Source: Kitasatospora sp. MAA19 | GTDB taxonomy: Bacteria; Actinomycetota; Actinomycetes; Streptomycetales; Streptomycetaceae | Assembly: GCF_029894125.1 (NCBI RefSeq) | Contig: NZ_JARXYZ010000008.1 | Coordinates: forward strand, 124,001-188,000 | DNA: 64,000 nucleotides | Reading direction: 5' to 3' | Part shown: piece after piece, positions 35,910 through 45,009 of the stretch | Position numbering within the stretch: position 1 is the stretch's first letter | Layout: each line of letters starts with the position of its first letter | Program-made: the position numbers and the translations under genes | Notes under the pieces: generated by a model | What the model saw: the letters and a program-made list of their open reading frames with translations, nothing else | Told to the model about the DNA's origin: nothing | Database searches by the model: none

Positions 35910-37291
35910 CGGTCCACGCCTCCCATCACCGGGTCGATCCCGGCCACCGCGACGATCACGTCGGCGACCTGGCCGCCCTCGCACATCGCCGCCATCGTCT
36001 GCAGATTGGTGAACGACGGATCCCGGAAGTGGACCCGGTACGGGCGCGTCCCGCCGTCGCTGACCACGTGCACGCCCAGCTCGCCCTTGGGCGACTCGAC
36101 CGCCGCGTACGCCTGGCCGACCGGGACCCGGAAGCCCTCGGTGACCAGCTTGAAGTGGTGGATCAGGGCCTCCATCGAGGTGCCCATGATCTTGCGGATG
36201 TGGTCGAGCGAGTTGCCCATCCCGTCGGGGCCGACGGAGAGTTGGGCGGGCCAGGCGATCTTCTTGTCGGCCACCATGACCGGGCCCGGGCGTAGCCGGT
36301 CCAGGCACTGCTCGACGATCCGCAGCGACTGCCGCATCTCCTCCAGACGGATCAGGAAGCGGCCGTAGGAGTCGGCGCTGTCGGCGGTCACGACCTCGAA
36401 GTCGTAGTCCTCGTAGCCGCAGTACGGGTCGGTCTTGCGCAGGTCGTGCGGCAGGCCGGTGGCGCGCAGGATCGGGCCGGTGGCGCCGAGGGCCAGGCAG
36501 CCGGGCAGGTCGAGGAAGCCGACGTCGACCAGGCGGGCCTTGAACACCGGGTTGCCGGTGGCGAGTTTGTCGTACTCGTGCATCCGGGAGCGGAGCGTCT
36601 TCACGCACTCGCGGATCTGGTCGACGGCGCCGGGCGGGAGGTCCTGGGCGAGTCCGCCGGGGCGCACGTACGCGTGGTTCATGCGCAGGCCGGTGACCAG
36701 CTCGAAGACGTCCAGGATCAGCTCGCGGTCGCGGAAGCCGTAGATCATCAGGGTGGTGGAGCCGATCTCCATGCCACCGGTGGCCAGGCAGACCAGGTGC
36801 GAGGCGATCCGGTTGAGCTCCATCATCAGGACCCGGATGACGTTGGCCCGGTCCGGGACGTCGCCGGTGATGCCGAGCAGCTTCTCCACGGCCAGGCAGT
36901 ACGCGGTCTCGTTGAACAGCGGGGTCAGGTAGTCCATCCGGGTCACGAAGGTGGTGCCCTGGACCCAGTTGCGGAACTCCATGTTCTTCTCGATGCCGGT
37001 GTGGAGGTAGCCGATGCCGCAGCGGGCCTCCTTCACCGTCTCGCCGTCGATCTCCAGGATCAGCCGCAGCACGCCGTGGGTGGACGGGTGCTGGGGGCCC
37101 ATGTTGACGATGATGCGCTCGTCGTCGGCCCGGCCGACCGCCTCGACCACCTCGCCCCAGTCGCCGCCGGTGACCGTGAAGACCCGGCCCTCGGTGGTGT
37201 CCCGGGCCTCCGCCCGCTCGGCCTCCGCCTGCTCGGCCCCTGTCCGCTCGGCGTCTGTCCGCTCGGTCTCTTCGTGATGCTGAGTAGTCAT
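35906..37291 (-). CDS. nuoD: NADH-quinone oxidoreductase subunit D
   Basis: 461 residues from ATG 37291, overlapping the nuoC stop by one base (TGATG). 49-kDa-type subunit related to NiFe hydrogenases: [40 protein letters not shown], and the C-terminal [19 protein letters not shown], with His and Tyr that line the quinone site. The first ~50 residues are a Glu/Arg/Ala-rich acidic extension ([20 protein letters not shown]). Works with NuoB at the quinone-reduction site. Confidence 0.97.
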   Translation of the reverse strand: MTTQHHEETERTDAERTGAEQAEAERAEARDTTEGRVFTVTGGDWGEVVEAVGRADDERIIVNMGPQHPSTHGVLRLILEIDGETVKEARCGIGYLHTGIEKNMEFRNWVQGTTFVTRMDYLTPLFNETAYCLAVEKLLGITGDVPDRANVIRVLMMELNRIASHLVCLATGGMEIGSTTLMIYGFRDRELILDVFELVTGLRMNHAYVRPGGLAQDLPPGAVDQIRECVKTLRSRMHEYDKLATGNPVFKARLVDVGFLDLPGCLALGATGPILRATGLPHDLRKTDPYCGYEDYDFEVVTADSADSYGRFLIRLEEMRQSLRIVEQCLDRLRPGPVMVADKKIAWPAQLSVGPDGMGNSLDHIRKIMGTSMEALIHHFKLVTEGFRVPVGQAYAAVESPKGELGVHVVSDGGTRPYRVHFRDPSFTNLQTMAAMCEGGQVADVIVAVAGIDPVMGGVDR

Positions 37292-38019
37292 CAGCTGTAC
37301 GACCTCCGCTGGTCGGGTGCCGGGATCTGGGCGCCCTTGTACTCGACGGGGATGCCGCCGAGCGGGTAGTCCTTGCGCTGCGGGTGGCCCAGCCAGTCGT
37401 CCGGCATCATGATCCGGGTGAGCGCCGGGTGGCCGTCGAAGACCAGGCCGAAGAAGTCGTAGGCCTCGCGCTCGTGCCAGTCGTTGGTCGGGTAGACGCT
37501 CACCACCGAGGGGATCCGCGGGTCGGCGTCCGGCGCGGTGACCTCCACCCGGATCAGCCGTCCGTGGGTGATCGAGCGCAGGTGGTAGACCGCGTGCAGT
37601 TCGCGGCCCTGGTCGGCGGGGTAGTGCACGCCGCTCACGCCCAGGCACAGCTCGAAGCGCAGCGCCGGGTCGTCGCGCAGGGTGCGGGCGGTCCTGAGCA
37701 GGTGGGCGCGGTCAATGTGGAAGGTGAGCTCGCCGCGGTCGACGACGGTCTTCTCGATCACCTCGGCCGGGTCCAGGCCCTGCTCCTCCAGGGCGCCCTC
37801 CAGCTCGTCGGCGACCTCGTCGAACCAGCCGCCGTACGGCCGGGCGCTCGGGCCGGGCAGCACGATCGGCGCGGCCAGGCCGCCGAAGCCGGAGGTGTCG
37901 CCGCTGCCCTGGGCGCCGAACATGCCCTGCCGGCGGCCGACCACCTCGACCGGGATCTCGCGGACCGGCCGCTCGGGGACCGACTCCTCGCCGCGGGTCT
38001 CGGGTAGCTGTTCGCTCAT
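37291..38019 (-). CDS. nuoC: NADH-quinone oxidoreductase subunit C
   Basis: 242 residues from ATG 38019 (ATGA overlap with nuoB). 30-kDa subunit signature near the C-terminus: [20 protein letters not shown] and [18 protein letters not shown]. The N-terminal ~80 residues, Gly/Pro-rich, are an actinobacterial extension. It is separate from NuoD here (fused in E. coli). Structural subunit of the connecting module. Confidence 0.96.
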   Translation of the reverse strand: MSEQLPETRGEESVPERPVREIPVEVVGRRQGMFGAQGSGDTSGFGGLAAPIVLPGPSARPYGGWFDEVADELEGALEEQGLDPAEVIEKTVVDRGELTFHIDRAHLLRTARTLRDDPALRFELCLGVSGVHYPADQGRELHAVYHLRSITHGRLIRVEVTAPDADPRIPSVVSVYPTNDWHEREAYDFFGLVFDGHPALTRIMMPDDWLGHPQRKDYPLGGIPVEYKGAQIPAPDQRRSYS

Positions 38020-38570
38020 CGCAGCTGCCCCCGCATCTCGCTGACCGGGGTGGCCCGGAGGGCGAGCGCCTCGCCGAGCTCCTCGGCCCGGCGCCGGTTC
38101 GCGCCCAGCGGCTCGTGCTGGATCTTGTCGTGCAGCTTCAGGATGGCGTCCATCAGCATCTCCGGGCGGGGCGGGCAGCCGGGCAGGTAGATGTCCACCG
38201 GGACGATGTGGTCGACGCCCTGCACGATCGCGTAGTTGTTGAACATCCCGCCCGAGGAGGCGCAGACGCCCATCGAGATGACCCACTTCGGGTTGGCCAT
38301 CTGGTCGTACACCTGGCGCAGCACCGGGGCCATCTTTTGGCTCACCCGCCCCGCCACGATCATCAGATCGGCCTGCCGGGGGGAGCCCCGGAACACCTCC
38401 ATGCCGAACCGGGCCAGGTCGTAGCGGCCGGCGCCGGTGGTCATCATCTCGATCGCGCAGCAGGCCAGACCGAAGGTGGCCGGGAAGAGTGACGCCTTGC
38501 GCACCCAGCCGGCGGCCGTCTCCACGGTCGTGAGCAGAAAGCCGCTCGGCAGCTTCTCCTCGATTCCCAT
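38016..38570 (-). CDS. nuoB: NADH-quinone oxidoreductase subunit B
   Basis: 184 residues from ATG 38570 with GAGGGA upstream. N2 cluster ligands: the double cysteine in [26 protein letters not shown] and [15 protein letters not shown]2 is the last cluster before menaquinone. About 100 nt separate it from nuoA, the only sizeable gap between structural genes in the operon apart from nuoM-nuoL. Confidence 0.97.
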   Translation of the reverse strand: MGIEEKLPSGFLLTTVETAAGWVRKASLFPATFGLACCAIEMMTTGAGRYDLARFGMEVFRGSPRQADLMIVAGRVSQKMAPVLRQVYDQMANPKWVISMGVCASSGGMFNNYAIVQGVDHIVPVDIYLPGCPPRPEMLMDAILKLHDKIQHEPLGANRRRAEELGEALALRATPVSEMRGQLR

Positions 38571-38671
38571 CAGATCCCTCTCAATGCCCTCAAGAAGCCC
38601 TCAAGTCCTGTGGTGCGGCCGGCCCGTTCGGGCTTGTCCGCTCGTTCACAAAGGCGGCGGCCACCCCGCGT

Positions 38672-39031
38672 TCAGTCCCACTCCAGACCGCCGCGGCGCC
38701 ACACGTAGGCGTACGCGACGAAGACGGTGGCGATGAACAGGAGCATCTCGACCAACCCGAAGATCCCCAGGGCGTCGAAGGTCACCGCCCAGGGGTAGAG
38801 AAAGACGATCTCGATGTCGAAGACGATGAAGAGCATCGCCGTCAGGTAGTACTTGATCGGGAACCGACCGCCGCCCACGGGCTGCGGGGTCGGCTCGATG
38901 CCGCACTCGTACGCCTCCAACTTGGCCCGGTTGTAGCGCTTGGGGCCGGTGAGTGAGGCCATCACGACGGAGCCGACCGCGAACGCCGCCGCGATGGCAC
39001 CGAGTACGAGGATCGGCGCGTAGGCATTCAT
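38672..39031 (-). CDS. nuoA: NADH-quinone oxidoreductase subunit A
   Basis: 119 residues from ATG 39031, preceded by GAGGGAG. Three membrane helices with the conserved loop YECGIEPTPQPVGGGRFPIK (Cys and Glu that sense the active/deactive state) and FDIEIVFLYPWAV. First gene of the 14-gene nuoA-N operon; its upstream region holds a Rex-type operator and other repeats. Confidence 0.96.
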   Translation of the reverse strand: MNAYAPILVLGAIAAAFAVGSVVMASLTGPKRYNRAKLEAYECGIEPTPQPVGGGRFPIKYYLTAMLFIVFDIEIVFLYPWAVTFDALGIFGLVEMLLFIATVFVAYAYVWRRGGLEWD

Positions 39032-39129
39032 AGCCCCCGCTCCCTCCGTCCAGTCGTCCTTGACTGCAGATCGGAACCGGCGGGTCACGCTGAGGTGAAC
39101 CCGCGTTCCGGTTCCCGGGATCCACCTCA

Positions 39130-39145
39130 TGTGAGGCAGTTCACA
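39130..39145. promoter_or_regulatory. Rex-type redox operator upstream of nuoA
   Basis: TGTGAGGCAGTTCACA: half-sites TGTGA and TCACA separated by 6 bases, as in the Rex operator of S. coelicolor (TGTGAACGCNTTCACA type), where Rex represses nuo and cyd genes when NADH is low. It is ~100 bp upstream of the nuoA start and just downstream of the likely promoter, so bound Rex would block transcription. Confidence 0.75.
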
Positions 39146-39162
39146 AAGCCTGGAACGAGCGC

Positions 39163-39168
39163 ATCCTA
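39163..39168 (-). promoter_or_regulatory. possible -10 box of the nuo promoter
   Basis: Minus-strand TAGGAT, with transcription expected from about 39156, placing the Rex site at roughly +11 to +26. A convincing -35 was not found, so this is tentative. Confidence 0.4.
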
Positions 39169-39179
39169 TGCCCGTCGGC

Positions 39180-39229
39180 TTGTGATCTGCGACACGCAGT
39201 TCAACGTCATCTTTGTGATCTACGACACG
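39180..39229. repeat. pair of 17-bp direct repeats upstream of the nuo promoter
   Basis: TTGTGATCTGCGACACG (39180-39196) and TTGTGATCTACGACACG (39213-39229) differ at one base. They are 33 bp apart start to start, about three helical turns, as expected for a regulator binding the same face twice. No known factor is assigned. Confidence 0.65.
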
Positions 39230-39465
39230 ATGAGAACCGTGTCGAATATGAACATGCCCATAATTGTCAACGCAAAGAAGTCAAATGGTCACAACCGGTC
39301 GCATTTACTTGTGAAGCGGCTGGTCAGAGCCGCGCTCTTATATCAACTATGCTTCGCCGGGAGCAAATTTTCTGGCGTCATGTTGACGTGTTATAGCGGC
39401 TCACCCTGAGGGGTGGCGCGGTTCCGAACGCCCGCTTGACCCTTCGTTCACAAGCGCGCGAGGTG

Positions 39466-39555
39466 CTGCTCGGAGGGGGTCTCCCCCCTCCCCCTCCCCC
39501 TCCCCACCCCCCACCCGCCACCCGCCGCCCGCCGCCCGCCGCCCGCCCGACCTTC
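39466..39555. repeat. C-rich low-complexity tract
   Basis: The plus strand is a nearly continuous pyrimidine/C-rich run made of CCCCTC and CCGCCG-type short units, preceded by GGAGGGGG that can pair with it. It may vary in length between isolates or be an assembly weak spot. Confidence 0.7.
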
Positions 39556-39562
39556 TCCGGTG

Positions 39563-39582
39563 CTGGGTCATGCCTGACCCAG
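39563..39582 (-). terminator. terminator of the two-component operon
   Basis: CTGGGTCA, TGCC, TGACCCAG: an 8-bp stem 35 nt downstream of the response-regulator stop. Confidence 0.6.
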
Positions 39583-39617
39583 GGCGGGGCGCCCCGATCT
39601 CCGTGCGCTGGGGCCGG

Positions 39618-40307
39618 TTACCGGCTACCAGCCGCCTTCTCCCAGACCCAGGCCGCGATGCCCACCCGGTTACGGGCACCGAGCTTGCGCTGGACGTTGG
39701 CGAGGTGGTTCTTCACCGTCCCCGGTGAGATGAACAGCCCCGCTCCGATCTCGGCGTTCGTCGCGCCGTCCGCCACCAGTTCGGCGATCTCCCTTTCTCG
39801 CGCGGTCAGCTCCTCAACCGGGCCGGCCTTCAGCGGCGCCGGTGCCACAGGTCCGGCGCCGGTCCTCCGGTCGCCCGCCGGCGCCGCCATGTGCCGCAGC
39901 AACCTGACGGTGACCTGCGGGCTGATCAACGCGTCCCCCGCCATCGCCGCGCGGACCGCCTCGACCAGCAGCACCGGCCCAGAACGCTTCAGCAGGAACC
40001 CGGCCGCACCGTGCCACAGGGCCGTGTGCACGTACTCGTCCAGGTCGAAGGTGGTCACCACGATCACCTTGCACTCCCCGGCCAACTGTCTTGTGACCTC
40101 CAGACCGTCGAGCCGTGGCATCCGGATGTCCGCGAGCACGACGTCCGGTCGAAGCCGTCGGGCCTCCTCCACCGCTGCGACTCCGTCCGCTGCCTCCGCC
40201 ACCACGGCCATGTCCGGCTGGACGTCCAAGATCATCCGGAACGCGCTGCGGACATCCGCCTGGTCGTCGGCGACCAGGATCCGAATCGGGCCCGTGCTGC
40301 CCCTCAT
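39618..40307 (-). CDS. NarL/LuxR-family response regulator
   Basis: 229 residues from ATG 40307 (GGAAGGG upstream; GTG 40313 is possible). Receiver domain 8-125 with acidic pair Asp14/Asp15, phospho-acceptor Asp60 ([16 protein letters not shown]) and Lys in [12 protein letters not shown] linker rich in Ala/Pro/Gly (~145-165) precedes the LuxR helix-turn-helix ([20 protein letters not shown] then [17 protein letters not shown]). It lies 25 nt downstream of its sensor kinase and forms a two-component operon with it. Regulon unknown. Confidence 0.92.
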   Translation of the reverse strand: MRGSTGPIRILVADDQADVRSAFRMILDVQPDMAVVAEAADGVAAVEEARRLRPDVVLADIRMPRLDGLEVTRQLAGECKVIVVTTFDLDEYVHTALWHGAAGFLLKRSGPVLLVEAVRAAMAGDALISPQVTVRLLRHMAAPAGDRRTGAGPVAPAPLKAGPVEELTAREREIAELVADGATNAEIGAGLFISPGTVKNHLANVQRKLGARNRVGIAAWVWEKAAGSR

Positions 40308-40332
40308 CTCCACCCTTCCCCTGTGCTGGTCC

Positions 40333-41469
40333 TCACCGGACCGGTCTCCCCTGCATCTCCCGTTCCTCCCCTGCCTCCTCCACCCGCTGCGCTTCTCGCG
40401 TCTCGTTTCCCTCCTGCCGCTCCAACGGCAGCCTCACCGTCACCTGCCAGGCATCCTGGCCGTCCGCACCCGCTGCCAACGTGCCCCCGAGCGCCTCCAC
40501 CCGGGCCGCCAGCCCCGGTAGTCCGCTGCCGCCGCCCCGGCGCGGGCGCCCACCTACACCAGGGGCGAGGCCGTCATTCACCACCAGCAACTCCAGCCAC
40601 CCGCCGGTGCAGCGCGCCCTGACCTCGACCTGCCGTACGCCCGGGGCGTGACGCCGGACGTTGGTCAGGGCCTCGACAACGACCCGGTGAACCGTGCCCT
40701 CCACCTCCCGAGGTACTGGCTCCTCCGGGAGCTCCAGCCGGACCTCGGCGGCGCCCGAGGCGGTGAACCGCTCGACCAACTCGACGAGTTCGGCCAGCCC
40801 CTGCTGCGGTCCGCGCCCAGTCCCCTCCTCTGTGCGCAGCAGTTGAACCGTCCGGTCCAGCGAGGCCAGGGCCCGCTGCCCGGCCTGCTCTATCCGCTCG
40901 AACATCTCGACCGCCCGGGCCGGGTCGATGGCTGCCAGATAGGCCCCGGCCTGGGCCTGGGCGACCATGCCGCTGACGTCATGCGCCACGAAGTCGTGCA
41001 GGTCGTGGGCCAGTTCGAGCCGCTGGGCACGCCGTGCCTCGGCGACCGCCCTGTGCCGCCCCGCGTCCAGGCCGCGCAGATAAAGCCCGATCAGAACGGC
41101 CGGCAGGGCCAGCATCGACCCGAAACCGAAGAGGGTGAGCACGTCTCCGGGCCCGTCGATCGCCTGGAAGCGGGACGGCCAGAGCGCGACCGCACCACAG
41201 GCCGTCCAGGCCGCCGCCGCGCACCGCGGGCCGTCCTCCGCGCGCAGCAGGAGGACCACCGCCAGCAGCAGCGCGGCCAGTTCGGCCAGGCCGAGCACCC
41301 CGGGCCATCGGTCCGACTCCGTCCAGCGGCCGGCGAGCCAGACGGCGATCGTGACCGCCGACGACATCGCCCCGACCGCCGCGGTCGCGACCGCGGCCCC
41401 TCGGCGCCTGCGCGCCATGGGCACCAGCAGGAGGGTGGCCGGAACGACCACCGCCAGCAGCTGACTCAT
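40333..41469 (-). CDS. HisKA_3-type sensor histidine kinase
   Basis: ATG 41469 (AGGAGG 10 nt upstream; ATG 41475 is too close to it) gives 378 residues. Four to five membrane spans in the first ~130 residues, with a short Trp-rich extracytoplasmic part, make it an intramembrane-sensing kinase. The dimerisation/phosphoacceptor segment reads [18 protein letters not shown], with His158 the likely phosphorylated residue. The ATPase domain has [13 protein letters not shown] (N box), VNDGLAPG and [16 protein letters not shown]. The C-terminal ~25 residues are highly charged. Partner of the response regulator that follows. Confidence 0.9.
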   Translation of the reverse strand: MSQLLAVVVPATLLLVPMARRRRGAAVATAAVGAMSSAVTIAVWLAGRWTESDRWPGVLGLAELAALLLAVVLLLRAEDGPRCAAAAWTACGAVALWPSRFQAIDGPGDVLTLFGFGSMLALPAVLIGLYLRGLDAGRHRAVAEARRAQRLELAHDLHDFVAHDVSGMVAQAQAGAYLAAIDPARAVEMFERIEQAGQRALASLDRTVQLLRTEEGTGRGPQQGLAELVELVERFTASGAAEVRLELPEEPVPREVEGTVHRVVVEALTNVRRHAPGVRQVEVRARCTGGWLELLVVNDGLAPGVGGRPRRGGGSGLPGLAARVEALGGTLAAGADGQDAWQVTVRLPLERQEGNETREAQRVEEAGEEREMQGRPVR

Positions 41470-41663
41470 CGCCATCTCCTCCTTTCGACTGCCGCCACGT
41501 TACGACGGGTCGCCGACTGCTCGCTTGTGCCGATCGGCATATTTCAGAGGCCTGTTGAGCAGGGAGAACAGCCCGATCGGCAGCTGTCGCGGATCGGCCG
41601 CAGCGGTCAGGCTTGAGCCATCGAAGCGGCCGGATGGGCCGACCGCGAAGGGAGTTCACCCCC

Positions 41664-42236
41664 ATGTCGAAGATCATGATCAAGGCCCGGACCACCACTC
41701 GTCCGACCCCCTCGGCCGTCCCGGCCGTCCCGCCCGCGCCGCGATGGGCCGAGCTCGCCGCCAGGGCCACCGTCCTGACGACCGTGCCCTCGGGGCTGTG
41801 GCGGATCGCGTTCGGCTTCGGCGTCCCGGTCGGTTTCACTGGCGCCACGGCCGCGCGGTACGCCGAGCACCAGCCGGGCTGGGGCACGGTCTACGTCGTG
41901 GTGCTGAGCGCCCTGGCCGAGGCGTTGGCCTTCCTGACCGTCGGGCTGGTCCGGCCCTGGGGGCGGGTGGCGCCTCGCTGGATCCCGCTGATCGGCGGCC
42001 GGGCGGTCCGGCCGCTCGCGGCGATCGTTCCGGCCGCACTGGGCTCGGCGATTCTGACCACGCTCGGGATAGCCGCGCTGACCGGCGGCTGGAGCCGGAA
42101 CATGGCGGAGGCGGACTCCCCGCACGGCATCGCCGGCCTGGTGATGACCCTCGCCTACCTGCCGCTGGTCGCCTGGGGTCCGCTGCTCGGCGTGGTCACC
42201 GTCGACTACGCCCGACGCACCCTGCGGCGCAGGTGA
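41664..42236 (+). CDS. polytopic membrane protein, unknown function
   Basis: 190 residues from ATG 41664 with AAGGGAG upstream. A basic, Pro-rich N-terminus (~1-28) is followed by about four membrane segments around residues 42-62, 73-95, 115-140 and 158-178 (for example GWGTVYVVVLSALAEALAFL; LVMTLAYLPLVAWGPLLGVV). No transporter or enzyme motif is recognised. It is divergent from the histidine-kinase operon, so the two might share regulation, and convergent with the EamA gene 13 nt away. Confidence 0.65.
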   Translation: MSKIMIKARTTTRPTPSAVPAVPPAPRWAELAARATVLTTVPSGLWRIAFGFGVPVGFTGATAARYAEHQPGWGTVYVVVLSALAEALAFLTVGLVRPWGRVAPRWIPLIGGRAVRPLAAIVPAALGSAILTTLGIAALTGGWSRNMAEADSPHGIAGLVMTLAYLPLVAWGPLLGVVTVDYARRTLRRR

Positions 42237-42249
42237 CCACCGTGGCGTG

Positions 42250-43209
42250 TCACGCCGGGGCGGGCTCCGACTCCCGGTCCGCGGCTTCGGCCTCGGCCTC
42301 GGCCTGGCACGGAGCCGGGGCGGTGCGGCGGCCCCACTCGGTCGCGACCAGCACCAGGGCTCCGCCGACCAGGGCGAGCGGGCCCATCCGGTTCCCGGCG
42401 ATGGTGATGCCGAAGACGGCAGCCCACAGCGGCTCGGTGCCGAGCAGCAGGCTCACCCGGGACGGCGAGGTGGCGCGGACGGCCCACATCTGGACGAAGA
42501 AGGCGAACAGCGTGCAGAACAGGGACAGATGCAGCAGCCAGGCCCACTGGCCGGGCCCATACGAGCTGGCGAGAGTCCACGGCGACGGCCCCACGACCGC
42601 CGCGACGACCGCGAACACGGCGGTGGCAACAGCGAGTTGGACCCAGGTCAGAGCAAGCATGCCGGTGTCGCGGACGGCCCGGACGCGGGCCGTCGCCAGG
42701 ACGAAGGCCGAACGGACCAGGGCGGCACCCAGGACCAGCAGGTCCCCGAGGGAAGGAGGACGCAGCCCGCCGTCCCCGGTGAGCAGGGCGACGCCGAGCA
42801 CGGCCAGCCCCGCGGCCGCGAGGAAGGCCCGCGGCGGCGCCGTCCGGCCGAGGGCGCTCTCGCCGAGCGGTGTGAACACCATCGCCAGGCTGATGATCAG
42901 CCCCGCATTGGTGGCGGAGGTGTGCACGGCGCCGTAGGTCTCCAGCAGGAAGATCCCGCTGAGCACCAGCCCCAGCGCGCCGCCGCCGAGCCACTCGGCA
43001 CGGCTCAGCCGCCGGAGCGCCGGCCAGGCGACCGCCCCCAGCAGCGGCAGCACCAGCCGGAACCGCAGGACCAGCATCGCCACGGCCGTCCCGGGCCCTG
43101 CCACCCGCTGGACGGCGAGGAAGCTCGATCCCCACACCACCGCCACGAGCAGGACCGGCAGATCGCGAAGGACCGAGGAGGACGAGGACATGGACAACGG
43201 GGCACGCAT
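42250..43209 (-). CDS. EamA/DMT-family transporter
   Basis: 319 residues from ATG 43209. Ten membrane helices arranged as two EamA repeats (~14-145 and ~158-295): VLLVAVVWGSSFLAVQRVAG at the start and LLLGTEPLWAAVFGITIAGN in the second repeat are characteristic. The tail after ~300 is hydrophilic and Glu/Ala-rich (CQAEAEAEAADRESEPAPA). Members export amino acids, metabolites or drugs; the substrate is unknown. Single gene between convergent neighbours. Confidence 0.85.
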   Translation of the reverse strand: MRAPLSMSSSSSVLRDLPVLLVAVVWGSSFLAVQRVAGPGTAVAMLVLRFRLVLPLLGAVAWPALRRLSRAEWLGGGALGLVLSGIFLLETYGAVHTSATNAGLIISLAMVFTPLGESALGRTAPPRAFLAAAGLAVLGVALLTGDGGLRPPSLGDLLVLGAALVRSAFVLATARVRAVRDTGMLALTWVQLAVATAVFAVVAAVVGPSPWTLASSYGPGQWAWLLHLSLFCTLFAFFVQMWAVRATSPSRVSLLLGTEPLWAAVFGITIAGNRMGPLALVGGALVLVATEWGRRTAPAPCQAEAEAEAADRESEPAPA

Positions 43210-43382
43210 GGGTCAGATCCCTCCGAGCGTACGGAACCGGCGGGCGCGAGTACCGTACGGCGTCGGACGGACCCTGGAGCCGGGCGGAAGGCCCGGCTGT
43301 CGACGGGGCGGAGCGTGGAGCAGGAGGGCGCCATCTTCGCGCACCGGCCCGTCCGCGATCAATGCCCTTCCGGGTCCGGCGG

Positions 43383-44048
43383 TCAGCCGCCGAGCAGGCC
43401 GTTCGCCGCAGCGATCTCCTCGATGTCCGCCGGGGTCCCGGACATGATGGCGCGGACGTGCTCGGTGACGAGTTCCACCGGCCAGTCCCACCAGGCCGCG
43501 CGGAGCAGTCGCTCGACGTCGGCGTCCTCGAAGCGGCGCCGGATCGGGCGGGCAGGGTTGCCACCGACGATGGTGTACGGATCGACGTCGGCGGAGACCA
43601 TCGCGCCGGCCGCAATGATCGCGCCGTCGCCGATCCGGACACCGGGCAGGACGGTGGCGCCGTGGCCGAACCAGACGTCGTTGCCGATCACGGTGTCGCC
43701 CCGGCTGGGCAGGCCCGTGACGATGTCGAGGGTCCGCTCGGTCCAGTCGCCGCCGAACATCGTGAACGGGAAGGTGGACACACCGATGCTCGGGTGGGCG
43801 GCGCCGGCCATCAGGAAGCGGGTCCCGGTGGCGATCGCGCAGTACTTGCCGATCACCAGCCGCTCGGGCCCGTAGGCGTAGAGGACGTTGCGCTGCTCGA
43901 AGCGGGTGGCCCCGTCGGGGTCGTCGAAGTAGGTGTACGCGCCGACCTCGATCCGCGGGTCGGTGACGAGCGGGCGCAGCAGGACCACCCGGTCGTGGCC
44001 GGCGAGCGGGTGCAGGGCGGTGGGATCGGGAATGGCGGTGGCGGTCAT
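43383..44048 (-). CDS. CatB/Vat-type hexapeptide-repeat acetyltransferase
   Basis: 221 residues from ATG 44048 (AGAGGAG upstream). Left-handed beta-helix enzyme of the xenobiotic acetyltransferase group: IEVGAYTYFDDP at the N-terminus, the active-site-type region MAGAAHPSIGVSTFPF, then NDVWFGHGATVLPGVRIGDG and VGGNPARPIRRRF, and the C-terminal WWDWPVELVTEHVRAIMSG. The catalytic His is probably the one in AAHPS. Divergent from a TetR regulator, with an operator-like palindrome 15 bp upstream of its start, so it is likely inducible, perhaps by the molecule it acetylates. Paralogue of the truncated gene at 2-292. Confidence 0.88.
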   Translation of the reverse strand: MTATAIPDPTALHPLAGHDRVVLLRPLVTDPRIEVGAYTYFDDPDGATRFEQRNVLYAYGPERLVIGKYCAIATGTRFLMAGAAHPSIGVSTFPFTMFGGDWTERTLDIVTGLPSRGDTVIGNDVWFGHGATVLPGVRIGDGAIIAAGAMVSADVDPYTIVGGNPARPIRRRFEDADVERLLRAAWWDWPVELVTEHVRAIMSGTPADIEEIAAANGLLGG

Positions 44049-44062
44049 GCGGACTCCTCTCG

Positions 44063-44084
44063 TAACGCGACTAAAGTCGCATTA
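44063..44084. promoter_or_regulatory. putative TetR operator upstream of the acetyltransferase
   Basis: TAACGCGACT, AA, AGTCGCATTA: a 22-bp inverted repeat with one mismatch pair, directly upstream of the acetyltransferase ribosome site. Confidence 0.65.
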
Positions 44085-44122
44085 CGATGAGCATGGCACG
44101 GCCACCTCGCCACAGCAAGCAT

Positions 44123-44144
44123 TAATGCGACTGGAGTCGACTTT
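44123..44144. promoter_or_regulatory. putative second TetR operator
   Basis: TAATGCGACT, GG, AGTCGA: one half-site identical to the inverse of the first operator (44063-44084) and a partial second half. It overlaps the upstream candidate ATG at 44125, which supports the downstream TTG as the real tetR start. Confidence 0.6.
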
Positions 44145-44883
44145 GAACGGGAACACTTCCGCGAACACCTCCGAGAACGCCCGCACGCACACCTTCGAAA
44201 ACCCCCACCCCGAGCCCCGCACCCCGACCCCGCGCCCCGGCGGCCGCAGCGCCCGGGTCAGGGCAGAGGTGGTCGCCGCCACCCTCGCCGAGGTCGCCGA
44301 GAAGGGGTACGACGGCCTCACCGTCGAGGCGGTCGCGACCCGCTCCGGCGTCCACAAGGCGACGTTGTACCGGCGGTGGACCGGGGTGGACGGCTTGGTC
44401 GCGGACGCCCTGACCGCCTCGGCCGACCAGTCCTGGCCGCTGCCCGATACCGGCGACCTCCGCGAGGACCTGCGCCGGATCACCCGGGAGGTGTTCACCG
44501 TCTTCACCGATCCCGACCTGGGCGCCACCCCCACCGCGCTGATCCTCGCCGCCCAGCGCTCCGACGCCGGCGCGGCCGCCCTGCGCGCCTTCTTCACCGC
44601 CCGTCACCGCCAGGCCGCCGAGGTGTCCGAACGAGCGGTCGCCCGCGGCGAGTTGCCCGCCGGGACGGACGGCGCCGAGGTAGTCCGGGCCGCCACCGCC
44701 CCGCTCTACTACCGACTGTTCGTCACCGGCGAGCCGCTGGACGCCCACACCGCCGAACGCGCCGCCGACGCCGCCGCGCTGGCCGCCCGCGCCGGACTCT
44801 TCACCACCGCACCGCCCGCCGACCCCGCACCGACCGCCAACCCCGCACCGACCGCCAACCCCGGCCCCCGGAAAGCCTCCTGA
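44143..44883 (+). CDS. TetR-family regulator (divergent from acetyltransferase)
   Basis: Start TTG 44143 is chosen: GGAG lies 7 nt upstream, and the alternative ATG 44125 sits inside the operator. 246 residues. A 40-residue Thr/Asn/Pro-rich leader precedes the helix-turn-helix (~42-90: VRAEVVAATLAEVAEKGYDG, then VHKATLYRRWTGVDGLVADA). The ligand domain (~95-215) contains LREDLRRITREVFTVFTDPD and is of the TetR_C_11-like type. The C-terminus repeats PAPTAN. Probably represses itself and the acetyltransferase through the palindromes between them. Confidence 0.85.
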   Translation: MNGNTSANTSENARTHTFENPHPEPRTPTPRPGGRSARVRAEVVAATLAEVAEKGYDGLTVEAVATRSGVHKATLYRRWTGVDGLVADALTASADQSWPLPDTGDLREDLRRITREVFTVFTDPDLGATPTALILAAQRSDAGAAALRAFFTARHRQAAEVSERAVARGELPAGTDGAEVVRAATAPLYYRLFVTGEPLDAHTAERAADAAALAARAGLFTTAPPADPAPTANPAPTANPGPRKAS

Positions 44884-45009
44884 CGCTCCCGCCCCTCCGC
44901 CCGCCCGATGGAACCCGATCCCCACCGCCCCCTACCGGATCGCCGCCCCGGCGTGGATGATGGCGCCATGCCAACCCCGCCGTCCACCACCCCTCGGAAG
45001 GCAAGTCAC

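Larger units (their letters stand above)
39032..39617. other. 586-bp intergenic region upstream of nuoA
   Basis: No gene is supported. It contains, from nuoA outward, a Rex-type operator (39130-39145), a likely -10 box (39163-39168), a pair of 17-bp direct repeats (39180-39229), an AT-rich stretch to ~39405 that contrasts sharply with the flanking DNA, a C-rich low-complexity tract (39466-39555), and the terminator of the two-component operon (39563-39582). A 104-codon plus-strand frame across it (39095-39409) has no family features and a poor start. Confidence 0.7.

Noticed and set aside
39095-39409. 104-codon plus-strand open frame across the AT-rich nuoA upstream region
   Set aside because: Start has no ribosome site, the frame covers the Rex site and repeats, and the product shows no family or domain character.
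39466-39555. C-rich short-unit tract considered as a CRISPR-like or coding repeat
   Set aside because: Units are 3-6 bases with no spacers and no conserved frame; simple low complexity.
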